A stretch of 37,372 bases of DNA, taken from the NCBI GenBank assembly GCA_024695815.1, contig JAILHK010000054.1, forward strand, positions 1 to 37,372, in the 5' to 3' direction. This DNA comes from Prevotella sp. Lineage in GTDB: Bacteria; Bacteroidota; Bacteroidia; Bacteroidales; Bacteroidaceae. Shown piece after piece: positions 8,443 to 14,492 of the stretch. A model generated the notes under the pieces. That model did not search any database and was not told the DNA's origin. It was given only the letters and a program-made list of their open reading frames with translations. Both the position numbers and the translations under genes were made by a program. Every line of letters begins with the position of its first letter. Within the stretch, counting starts at the first letter, position 1.

Positions 8443-8964
8443 ATGAATAATTTAAATAAAAATACCATTTACGAAGATAGTTTAGAAGAATTCCTACCTA
8501 AACAGAGTAATAAATCTATTATAAAATGTACATTATTAACCATTTGTATTTTCTTTTTAGGTTTGTTATCCCTTTCATTCTTCTTGCCTTGGTCAACGAC
8601 ATTAAAAGGACATTTTAATATCATTCGCGATAATGATATTTATTATGCATTTATATCTCTTCCAGCAGTAGGAACTGGTGAGATAGAAAAAGATATGTTA
8701 ACAAATTTATATACATATAATTATCCAGATTTTAAATATGGTCATTTACAAGGAAAAGTTGTTTCTTTTATCGATAATAATGAATTAGAAAAAAGCAATC
8801 TGTATATTGTTAAAATTCGAATTGGGAAAGAACTGAAAACAAATTATGGATATAACCTTTCTGAGCAAATACAGCTTCGAGGAGAGGGAGAAATAATCAT
8901 AAAAGAGCAACGTCTTATAGAGGCAATAATTGAACCTATAGCAAATCTTAATTTTAATAAATAA
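8443..8964 (+). CDS. Minimal HlyD-like membrane adaptor
   Basis: This 173-residue protein has one membrane segment at about 27-49 (IIKCTLLTICIFFLGLLSL...) and then a periplasmic part. Its last 80 residues follow the C-terminal barrel pattern of HlyD-family adaptors (GHLQGKVVSFIDNNEL, YIVKIRIGKELKTNYG, LRGEGEIIIKEQRLIEAIIEPI). Full HlyD adaptors are about 400 residues; here the lipoyl-like domain and the long alpha-hairpin that reaches TolC are absent. There is no frameshift trace, and the gene is packed 7 bp after the exporter and 3 bp before the next gene, so it is probably a real small protein that works with the exporter. Without a hairpin it should not be able to contact a normal TolC. 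Confidence 0.72.
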   Translation: MNNLNKNTIYEDSLEEFLPKQSNKSIIKCTLLTICIFFLGLLSLSFFLPWSTTLKGHFNIIRDNDIYYAFISLPAVGTGEIEKDMLTNLYTYNYPDFKYGHLQGKVVSFIDNNELEKSNLYIVKIRIGKELKTNYGYNLSEQIQLRGEGEIIIKEQRLIEAIIEPIANLNFNK

Positions 8965-8967
8965 CAA

Positions 8968-10449
8968 ATGAAACAAGCAATATTAATAATGCTTCATAAG
9001 GATTTAGATCAAGCAAAACGCCTTATAAATTATTTTAATGGCAAATGCGATTTGTTTATCCATGTGGATAAGAGCAGTCCGTTTAGTCCTCAAGACCTAC
9101 ATGAGTTAAAGGAAATGCCAGGTGTAGTTAATGTTTACAACAAATACAAAATCCACTGGGGTGGATTCAGTATTCTAAAAACAGAAATGTTTCTACTGCA
9201 TGAAGCGATGAAATTGTCTGATTTTCATTACGTACATTTGATAAGTGGGGCAGATTATCCATTGAAACCACTATCTTATTTCTTGGATTTTTTTGAGAGC
9301 AATGAGATGGAATACTATACTTGCACACATATGCCATCCCCACATACAGATGGCAATAGTATGATTAGGTTTCTATATTACTTTTTTTTAGATTGGTTGA
9401 AACCTAAAACGGAGAAAGAGATTGAAAGAATGTGGGAACTTGCTCGTCTGCAAGAGAAAATGGGTATTAGACGACAAATTTTTAAAGAGTTCCCACATTT
9501 ATATTGTGGGCACGCGTGGTTCTCTTTACCTCGCAAAAGTATTATTGCCCTTTTGAATTATACAAAAAATAATCCATCATTTTATAGAAGAATGAAATTT
9601 GGATTCGTATCAGAAGAAATATATATTAATACTGTACTAATGAATCTAGCATATGAAGGGAAGAACCCTGCGGGTACAGACTTGCGATATATCCTTTGGC
9701 CTAAAGCTGGTGCAAATCATCCAGTTACACTAACAGAAAAGGTAATATCCGATCTATCAAGCAGTCAAGACTTTTTTGCTAGAAAAGTTGAAAAAACGGA
9801 AAGCTCCGAATTACTGAAGATAATAGATAAATACCTTATTCCAGATGAAAAGCCTTGTATATTGGAAAGTGGGATAAGGAAACAAAACTGTCTCTTCGGC
9901 TATTCTTTTGACAAAGGCCTTGCCAATGGAATATCAGAGATAAGTAAGATGTTTAAAATTCACAATGCCATCGATCTGGGGTGTGGCCCAGGATTCTATG
10001 TAAAAGAATTGAGGAATAGTGGTGTATTTATAAATGGTTACGATGGTAATCCATATATAGAGGAACAATCAAGTATAGTATTGTCTTCCAGCAATTGTCC
10101 TTGTTCTGTGATATCTTTACATGAACCCATTTCATCTGATTGTACTTTTGAATTGGTATTATTACTTAATGTAGGTGAATATATACCTCAAAAATACGAA
10201 GAAATAGTTCTAGATAATGTCTGCAAACTGTCGAACAAATACGTGATAATTAGTTGGCAAAGTTTGAGCGTTAAAGAAGAGAATCCGATAGAAAAAGTAG
10301 TTAACCCTATGGCTAATGACATTTTGGAAGAAAAACTTGCAAGGAGAGGATTCGTTAAAGATATAGCTGCGACTGAAATACTTAGAGGAAAATCCTACTT
10401 CCTGCAGCATAAAGAAAATGTTTTGTTTTTTTATACAGGAAGTAACTGA
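8968..10449 (+). CDS. Core-2/I-branching (GT14-type) glycosyltransferase fused to a SAM methyltransferase
   Basis: The 493-residue protein has two parts. Residues 1-290 fit the Branch/GT14 fold: AILIMLHKD at the start, FIHVDKSS, the HWGGFSILKTEM segment, HLISGADYPLKP, CGHAWFSLPRKS and FVSEEIYINTVLMNL. This family includes peptide O-xylosyltransferases and beta-1,6-GlcNAc transferases. Residues about 320-493 begin with FKIHNAIDLGCGPGFYVKEL, whose DLGCGPG is class I methyltransferase motif I, followed by a Rossmann-like strand order. It sits 3 bp after the HlyD-like gene in the peptide operon, and both precursors contain GSGSG, the kind of site used by peptide xylosyltransferases. With the UDP-xylose synthase at 712 this suggests sugar addition to the peptide, but a cell-surface polysaccharide role is also possible. 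The methyl acceptor cannot be inferred. Confidence 0.8.
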   Translation: MKQAILIMLHKDLDQAKRLINYFNGKCDLFIHVDKSSPFSPQDLHELKEMPGVVNVYNKYKIHWGGFSILKTEMFLLHEAMKLSDFHYVHLISGADYPLKPLSYFLDFFESNEMEYYTCTHMPSPHTDGNSMIRFLYYFFLDWLKPKTEKEIERMWELARLQEKMGIRRQIFKEFPHLYCGHAWFSLPRKSIIALLNYTKNNPSFYRRMKFGFVSEEIYINTVLMNLAYEGKNPAGTDLRYILWPKAGANHPVTLTEKVISDLSSSQDFFARKVEKTESSELLKIIDKYLIPDEKPCILESGIRKQNCLFGYSFDKGLANGISEISKMFKIHNAIDLGCGPGFYVKELRNSGVFINGYDGNPYIEEQSSIVLSSSNCPCSVISLHEPISSDCTFELVLLLNVGEYIPQKYEEIVLDNVCKLSNKYVIISWQSLSVKEENPIEKVVNPMANDILEEKLARRGFVKDIAATEILRGKSYFLQHKENVLFFYTGSN

Positions 10450-10723
10450 GTCTAGTATGTCTTTATGATAAACGCACTTTCTTGTATTGAAGTATGACCT
10501 CATGGCATGTTCCGAGTTTATATACAAAAGATCAATGTCATAGAGGACATCGACTATATTCACATCGGGTACGATGAAGAAGGTAATGCAGAAAAGCATT
10601 GACCAATAAAATACATCGAGCAAAGTCCCTTCAGAATTTGCTTATAACGAGTGCGCCTGAAAAAAGACCTTCTATCACCCCATCAAAGATTTAAGTATTG
10701 TCACATTCAAGTAAGAAGATTAT
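10450..10723 (+). pseudogene. Probable decayed coding remnant between the GT14 and mutase genes
   Basis: An ATG at 10507 opens a 31-codon frame (MFRVYIQKINVIEDIDYIH..., stop at 10602). The same frame continues after the TGA with plausible protein (PIKYIEQSPFRICL, then RVRLKKDLLSPHQRFKY) broken by one more TAA. This looks like a gene that has collected stops. I do not recognise the family. No convincing -7 element was found in front of the mutase. Confidence 0.35.
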
Positions 10724-11878
10724 ATGTACGATTATATCATAGTAGGATCCGGTCTCTACGGAGCCACCTTTGCGTACCTTGCTCGCCAAGCGGGGAAACG
10801 GTGTCTGGCACTGGAACGTAGGAAACACCTAGGCGGCAACGTCTATCAGGAAAAGAGGGAGGGAATAGACGTTCATGTATATGGCCCTCACATCTTCCAC
10901 ACTTCCAATGAAGAAATTTGGCGGTTTGCCAATCAACTGGTTCATTTCAACCGCTTTACCCTTATGACGGTGGCCAATAGTCAGGGAAAGCTATATAACT
11001 TGCCCTTCAACATGAACACTTTCTACCAGATGTGGGGAATAAAGTCTCCCGAAGAGGCATTGAACCTCATTGAGGAGCAGCGCAACGAGGTGAAGAATCG
11101 GATGTTGAAAGAGCATGTAACTGCCCCAAGAAATCTGGAGGAACAGGCTAAACTATTGGTTGGCACAGATGTATATGAAAAACTGATAAAAGGCTATACC
11201 GAGAAACAATGGGGACGGAAATGTGCCAACTTGCCTGCCTTTATCATCAAACGACTGCCTGTCCGATATACGTTTGACAACAACTACTTCAATGACTTGT
11301 ATCAAGGAATTCCTACGGAAGGGTACAACACGTTGATAGACAAGATGCTTGAAGGGGTGGAGTGTAAGTGCGGCGTAGATTTCTTGTCTCGGAATGAAGG
11401 TTTGCCCAACCGATATAACTGGAGAGAATTTGCAAACAAACTGGTATTTACTGGACAGATTGACGATTATTATGATGGCTGTTTCGGGTCGTTGCAGTAT
11501 CGTTCTCTACGTTTTGAAACGGAGGTAAAAGAATGCGCCAATCACCAAGGAGTAGCCATCATGAACTACTGCGACCATGATGTTCCCTACACGCGCATTA
11601 TCGAGCACAAGCATTTTACAGACTTTGGCGACAAGGTCTATGATAATCAGCGCACAGTCATTACCCGTGAATACCCGGTTGAATGGACTCATGGCATGGA
11701 GGCCTACTACCCTATCAATGACGAAGAGAACAATAGACGATTCTTGAAATACAAGCAGTTGGCAGAACAGGAATCGGACATCATCTTTGGTGGCAGGTTG
11801 GCGGAATACAAATATTATGATATGGCTCCCACGGTACTGAGTGCCATAGAGAGATTTCAAAGAGAAAACGCTCTGTAA
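10724..11878 (+). CDS. glf: UDP-galactopyranose mutase
   Basis: The 384-residue flavoprotein begins MYDYIIVGSGLYGATFAYLA with the FAD-binding GxGxxG at residues 8-13, then ERRKHLGGNVYQE and the family hallmark HVYGPHIFHTSNEEIW. Further matches are GYTEKQWGRKC, KRLPVRYTFDNNYFNDLYQGIP and, near the end, GGRLAEYKYYDMAPTV. Length and motifs are those of a complete mutase, which interconverts UDP-galactopyranose and UDP-galactofuranose in the cytoplasm. No galactofuranosyltransferase is visible nearby, so the acceptor is unknown; it may belong to the peptide cluster or be left from a polysaccharide locus. It is more G+C-rich than the genes just upstream and converges on the hsdS fragment 50 bp away. 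Confidence 0.95.
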   Translation: MYDYIIVGSGLYGATFAYLARQAGKRCLALERRKHLGGNVYQEKREGIDVHVYGPHIFHTSNEEIWRFANQLVHFNRFTLMTVANSQGKLYNLPFNMNTFYQMWGIKSPEEALNLIEEQRNEVKNRMLKEHVTAPRNLEEQAKLLVGTDVYEKLIKGYTEKQWGRKCANLPAFIIKRLPVRYTFDNNYFNDLYQGIPTEGYNTLIDKMLEGVECKCGVDFLSRNEGLPNRYNWREFANKLVFTGQIDDYYDGCFGSLQYRSLRFETEVKECANHQGVAIMNYCDHDVPYTRIIEHKHFTDFGDKVYDNQRTVITREYPVEWTHGMEAYYPINDEENNRRFLKYKQLAEQESDIIFGGRLAEYKYYDMAPTVLSAIERFQRENAL

Positions 11879-11928
11879 ATCAAAATAATATATATCATTA
11901 CCATTTTGACATTAATTATCAATACACC

Positions 11929-12240
11929 TTAATTGGCCAAACAAATTAACATTCTGTCAAGGGGAGGAAACTTTGGTTCCCTCTCTCTATTTTTGCCCAT
12001 TTTTGAAAGAAGGGAGAACAGGACCTCTTCAAGTTTCTTGCCTTTGGCGAAGATTTCTACGTGATGTCTCTCAACACGTGCTATTGCGGAAACGTCAATT
12101 TTGCCACAAACAATATCTTTTGGCATAACAACAGGCGTTCCTACATCGGAATAATCAGACTGATGTAATTGGGAGCCAAATGGACCTGTCTGTATAGCAG
12201 AAGCTATATCTCCCAACTTCACTTTCTTCCATTCACTCAT
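11929..12240 (-). pseudogene. hsdS (fragment): Type I restriction specificity subunit, N-terminal fragment
   Basis: The 103-codon frame starts MSEWKKVKLGDIASAIQTGPF, then GTPVVMPKDIV, the classic start of an HsdS target recognition domain. Complete HsdS proteins are about 400 residues, so at least three quarters is missing. The similarity fades after RVERHHVEIF, where LEEVLFSLL looks like the usual LKEGDVLFSR region with a deletion, and the tail to ICLAN is unrelated. No hsdM or hsdR is in the window. The start codon overlaps the fic stop (ATGA), so it is still in that operon, but it cannot encode a working specificity subunit. Confidence 0.75.
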
Positions 12241-12256
12241 ACCTCATCCTCCTTTC
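12232..12256. repeat. 25-bp direct repeat, copy at the fic/hsdS junction
   Basis: This sequence is identical to 13230-13254. On the - strand it encodes the end of the upstream gene (KEDEV and an overlapping TGA) and the first residues MSE of the next gene, with GGAGGATGAGG before the ATG. The two copies flank the fic gene and suggest that recombination between gene junctions shaped the operon. Confidence 0.85.
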
Positions 12257-13238
12257 CGATAACTTCCCAATGGCCAGTTTTATCAGAGCCTATGCGACGA
12301 ATGAACTCGCGGCTTTGGAGGGCTTTGATGGTACGGGCGATAGTAGGACGAGAAAGCTGGCAGTATGTGGCAAGCTTCTCGTAAGAATAATTGGGGTACG
12401 TACTTATCGCATTCAAGACGGTCTGTTCGGTCTTTGAAAGCTGGGGCGCAACTGCTTTTACAGTATCATTTACAGTATCATTTACAGTATCATCGTCTTC
12501 CCGCATCAGCCTGAGCAGGTCAAGTTGGGTGGCTATCACACGGTCGGCAATAAAGTCAACAAAGACCTCTGGACGAGTATGGGCTGCCTCTAACGAATAG
12601 ATGTATTCATGACGCAGAACAGTAGGAATAATGGCAATGGTAAAGCCGTTGCACAACAAAGCGAGATTCATCAGCAGACGCGCCACACGCCCGTTGCCAT
12701 CCACAAAGGGATGAATGAAGACAAAACGCTGATGCAACGTAGCCGCCAACTCTATTGGGTGCAACTTCTTCTCGTTGTCATTGTACCATTTAACAAGTTT
12801 CTGCATCTCAGCAGGAATCTTAGATACTGCCGATACCGCATAACGGCTGCCGCTGATATAAACCTTTACGTCACGATATTTTCCTGCCTTTTCGGCATCT
12901 ATCTGCTGATAGAACAGGCGATGAAGAGCCAGAATGTCCTCTTCTTCAAGACCTTCCTTTTCGGTAATCTGGTAGATATAGTCGTAGGCCTTGGCATGAC
13001 CTACTGCCTCGTAATGGTCGCGCAAGGGCTTACCCTCAATCGTCAATCCGTCCTCAATGACTACTTTGGTTTCTGACTCTGTCAGGCTATTGCCTTCAAG
13101 GGCATTACTCGTATAAGTGAGCCCTACGCGGTAGTACTCTCTTAACGATTTTAGTGTTTCGGGCGGTAAAGGTCTGTATGCTGACAGCAAACGGTTGTTC
13201 ACGTCAGCCTTCTTAAACTTATCTGTCATTTCACTCAT
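12237..13238 (-). CDS. Fic-domain AMP-transferase with C-terminal winged helix
   Basis: The 333-residue protein has the Fic active site HPFVDGNGRVAR with catalytic His176, and an N-terminal inhibitory motif SNALEG with Glu48, as in class II Fic proteins that are held inactive by their own alpha-helix. Fic enzymes transfer AMP (or related groups) to hydroxyl side chains of target proteins. Residues about 265-333 form a winged-helix-like region (LSKTEQTVLNAIS, SYEKLATYCQLSRPTIARTIKAL), which may bind DNA and self-regulate. A DTVN repeat links the two parts. Its ATG overlaps the stop of the HTH fragment upstream, and its stop overlaps the hsdS fragment start. Such Fic genes often travel inside type I restriction loci of Bacteroidales. 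It appears intact. Confidence 0.92.
   Translation of the reverse strand: MSEMTDKFKKADVNNRLLSAYRPLPPETLKSLREYYRVGLTYTSNALEGNSLTESETKVVIEDGLTIEGKPLRDHYEAVGHAKAYDYIYQITEKEGLEEEDILALHRLFYQQIDAEKAGKYRDVKVYISGSRYAVSAVSKIPAEMQKLVKWYNDNEKKLHPIELAATLHQRFVFIHPFVDGNGRVARLLMNLALLCNGFTIAIIPTVLRHEYIYSLEAAHTRPEVFVDFIADRVIATQLDLLRLMREDDDTVNDTVNDTVKAVAPQLSKTEQTVLNAISTYPNYSYEKLATYCQLSRPTIARTIKALQSREFIRRIGSDKTGHWEVIGKEDEV
12457..12492 (-). repeat. Three 12-bp tandem repeats inside fic
   Basis: TTTACAGTATCA (+ strand) is present three times in a row. It encodes DTVN repeats in the linker between the Fic domain and the winged helix. Gain or loss of a unit would change linker length by four residues without a frameshift. 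Confidence 0.85.
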
Positions 13239-13254
13239 ACCTCATCCTCCTTTC
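13230..13254. repeat. 25-bp direct repeat, copy at the HTH-fragment/fic junction
   Basis: Exact copy of 12232-12256, here covering the end of the 37-codon HTH fragment and the fic start codon. The two copies are 998 bp apart, almost exactly one fic gene. Confidence 0.85.
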
Positions 13255-13348
13255 TTTCATTTTCCCATTTAGCTTTTGCAACTTCAAGGGACTTTTGTAT
13301 CTGTTGAACAAGCACCACTTTCAATCTGTTGAGGCCTTTATTTGCCAT
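13235..13348 (-). pseudogene. XRE-type HTH regulator, N-terminal remnant fused to an unrelated tail
   Basis: A 37-codon frame reads MANKGLNRLKVVLVQQIQKS... and ends ENERKEDEV, with its TGA overlapping the fic ATG. The first 14 residues match the start of small XRE-family regulators found at the head of restriction or toxin operons, but the helix-turn-helix that should follow is missing; the tail is charged and helical. It has its own -7 element 20 bp upstream. It may now serve mainly to couple translation into fic. Confidence 0.55.
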
Positions 13349-13367
13349 TATATAAAATTTAATGCAG

Positions 13368-13375
13368 CAAAAATA
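13368..13375 (-). promoter_or_regulatory. -7 element for the HTH-fragment/fic/hsdS operon
   Basis: On the - strand TATTTTTG matches TAnnTTTG and lies about 20 bases ahead of the ATG at 13348. No clear TTTG -33 box is seen at the usual distance. Confidence 0.45.
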
Positions 13376-13413
13376 CTAATTTTTCATGTAAAACGTGTAA
13401 AAAGAACAAAAAA

Positions 13414-13496
13414 TGCCGAAATTCTCAAAGGTCTTTTGATAGAAAGTGCCAAAATTCTCAAAGATTCGCACCTTGTATATGCCAAAAATCTCAATA
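13414..13496. repeat. Three imperfect repeats spaced exactly 33 bp apart
   Basis: TGCCGAAATTCTCAAAG (13414), TGCCAAAATTCTCAAAG (13447) and TGCCAAAAATCTCAATA (13480) follow one another at 33-bp intervals, three helical turns, so they would lie on the same face of DNA. They sit 40-120 bp upstream of the fic-operon promoter and could be operator sites. The + strand translation through them is an 11-residue repeat (AEILKGLLIES, AKILKDSHLVY), but it has no credible gene context. Confidence 0.65.
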
Positions 13497-13690
13497 TGTA
13501 CTAATCAAACGATCCATTCGTCAGGTTTACTGCATCCACTCTTTCTCCATCAATGTGACCTTAACTGAAAAAGGTATGTAACACAGTAAAAAAACCGGGA
13601 AATGTTGCTGTAAGAATAATATAAAGGATCACCCTGAGCGTGCTGTTCTATGGGAAGCGGGGTGAGCTTGTTGACTGCAAAAATAGTATA

Positions 13691-13747
13691 ATTGCACTAA
13701 AGTAGTGCAGAAATCATATCAAAATTGCACTATTGTAGTGCAATTTT
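13691..13747. promoter_or_regulatory. Paired palindromes TGCACTA-N3-TAGTGCA
   Basis: The first palindrome is centred at 13701 (arms 13693-13699 and 13703-13709). The second, centred at 13734, has perfect 12-bp arms (AAAATTGCACTA, 13721-13732, and its complement 13736-13747). Centres are 33 bp apart. They lie 160-200 bp upstream of the DUF3791 gene and look like tandem sites for a dimeric repressor. The rest of 13497-13906 is AT-rich, with nothing further recognised before the -7 element at 13873. Confidence 0.6.
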
Positions 13748-13872
13748 AACAAATAAAGGTGCTCTTATATGCATATTTACTCGCTACGAATAATAATTAT
13801 TCTGAAATTGTAAAACTATAGCTGATCCCTATTTTTTTTAGATAAAATGTAAACAGTTTATGTTATTTTTAC

Positions 13873-13880
13873 TATCTTTG
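13873..13880 (+). promoter_or_regulatory. -7 element for the DUF3791 operon
   Basis: TATCTTTG is a perfect TAnnTTTG match, 26 bases ahead of the ATG at 13907. The -33 region is AT-rich without a clear TTTG. Confidence 0.6.
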
Positions 13881-13906
13881 CGTCATAATATATAAAGAAC
13901 GGCAAT

Positions 13907-14122
13907 ATGAGTAAGTATCAGATTCCATTTCTAACTGCATGTATACAGGCTTTCGGACAGCGTTTTTCTATGACACGACAAGCAGCTTTCCGCTATCTGC
14001 ATGAGCATAAGGGATTAGCATTCCTTATTGAATTCTATGATGTAGAACACCTGCAGTCAATGGATGAGACAATTGATGACGTACTTATCATCTGCCAAAA
14101 GAACGGAGGGATACTGGCATGA
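13907..14122 (+). CDS. DUF3791-family small protein
   Basis: The 71-residue protein (MSKYQIPFLTACIQAFGQRF..., FLIEFYDVEHLQSMDETIDD, CQKNGGILA) matches in length and pattern the DUF3791 family found throughout Bacteroidales as the first gene of a three-gene unit with DUF3990. It is soluble, acidic in the middle and has no signal peptide. Its stop overlaps an ATG (ATGA at 14119-14122) that once began the next gene. The family's biochemical role is unknown; its pairing with a putative ADP-ribosyltransferase-like gene suggests an antitoxin or partner role. Confidence 0.75.
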   Translation: MSKYQIPFLTACIQAFGQRFSMTRQAAFRYLHEHKGLAFLIEFYDVEHLQSMDETIDDVLIICQKNGGILA

Positions 14123-14183
14123 TACTTTATCACGGGATCGTGCATTAGGCTATCTTAATAAAATTAAAGTAGAAAACGTATGA
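14119..14183 (+). pseudogene. DUF3990-type gene with its interior deleted
   Basis: ATG 14119 opens MILYHGIVH and stops at 14148; MILYHG is the usual first motif of DUF3990 proteins. In another frame, starting within a few bases (14139), RALGYLNKIKVENV runs to a TGA at 14181-14183 and looks like the normal C-terminal end of such a protein. Both operon junctions survive as ATGA overlaps (14119-14122 and 14180-14183). The simplest reading is an out-of-frame deletion of roughly 130-150 codons. DUF3990 is thought to resemble ADP-ribosyltransferases, so the probable toxin or enzyme of the trio is gone. Confidence 0.7.
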
Positions 14184-14401
14184 CAGAACCTACTCATCAT
14201 CAAACGGCGACCTATTTAATCAATTATGTTCTTAGTGAATTGGTTAAGTATGTTATAGAGGATACTGGATGCTCTGTAGAAGAGGCAATGGAGCGTGTTT
14301 ACAATTCTAATCTGATGCCCGTTATCCAGGATGAAGAAGGTGAACTCTATGTGAATGGCCCGGCATATATCTACGAACTGATGTGCGATAAAAGCAAATA
14401 A
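14180..14401 (+). CDS. Second small protein of the DUF3791/DUF3990 unit
   Basis: The 73-residue protein (MTEPTHHQTATYLINYVLSEL, GCSVEEAMERVYNSNLMPVIQDEEGELY, YVNGPAYIYELMCD) is the kind of helical DUF3791-like protein usually found directly after a DUF3990 gene. Its ATG overlaps the stop of the deleted gene's C-terminal end, showing the old translational coupling. It keeps a full reading frame although its partner is lost. A strong terminator follows 27 bp downstream. Confidence 0.65.
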   Translation: MTEPTHHQTATYLINYVLSELVKYVIEDTGCSVEEAMERVYNSNLMPVIQDEEGELYVNGPAYIYELMCDKSK

Positions 14402-14427
14402 AGCGCAATTGCACGTTTCTATATAGT

Positions 14428-14466
14428 AAAGCCCCGCACTGTGATAGACTCCAGTGCGGGGCTTTT
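14428..14466. terminator. Strong bidirectional terminator
   Basis: AAAGCCCCGCACTG (14428-14441) and CAGTGCGGGGCTTT (14452-14465) are perfect 14-bp complements with a 10-base loop and T-runs on both strands. It lies between the convergent DUF3791 operon and the SIMPL/lipoprotein operon and can end both. Confidence 0.9.
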
Positions 14467-14492
14467 GGTGTTATATCACGCGCTCTGTTTTG

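Noticed and set aside
13295..13504. A + strand frame with an 11-residue repeat
   Set aside because: It overlaps the HTH fragment and fic promoter, lacks a credible start and matches no family; the repeat is better explained as 33-bp spaced DNA sites.
13349..13906. CRISPR array suggested by repeats at regular spacing
   Set aside because: There are only three imperfect 17-bp repeats, the spacers are 16 bp and no cas genes are present.
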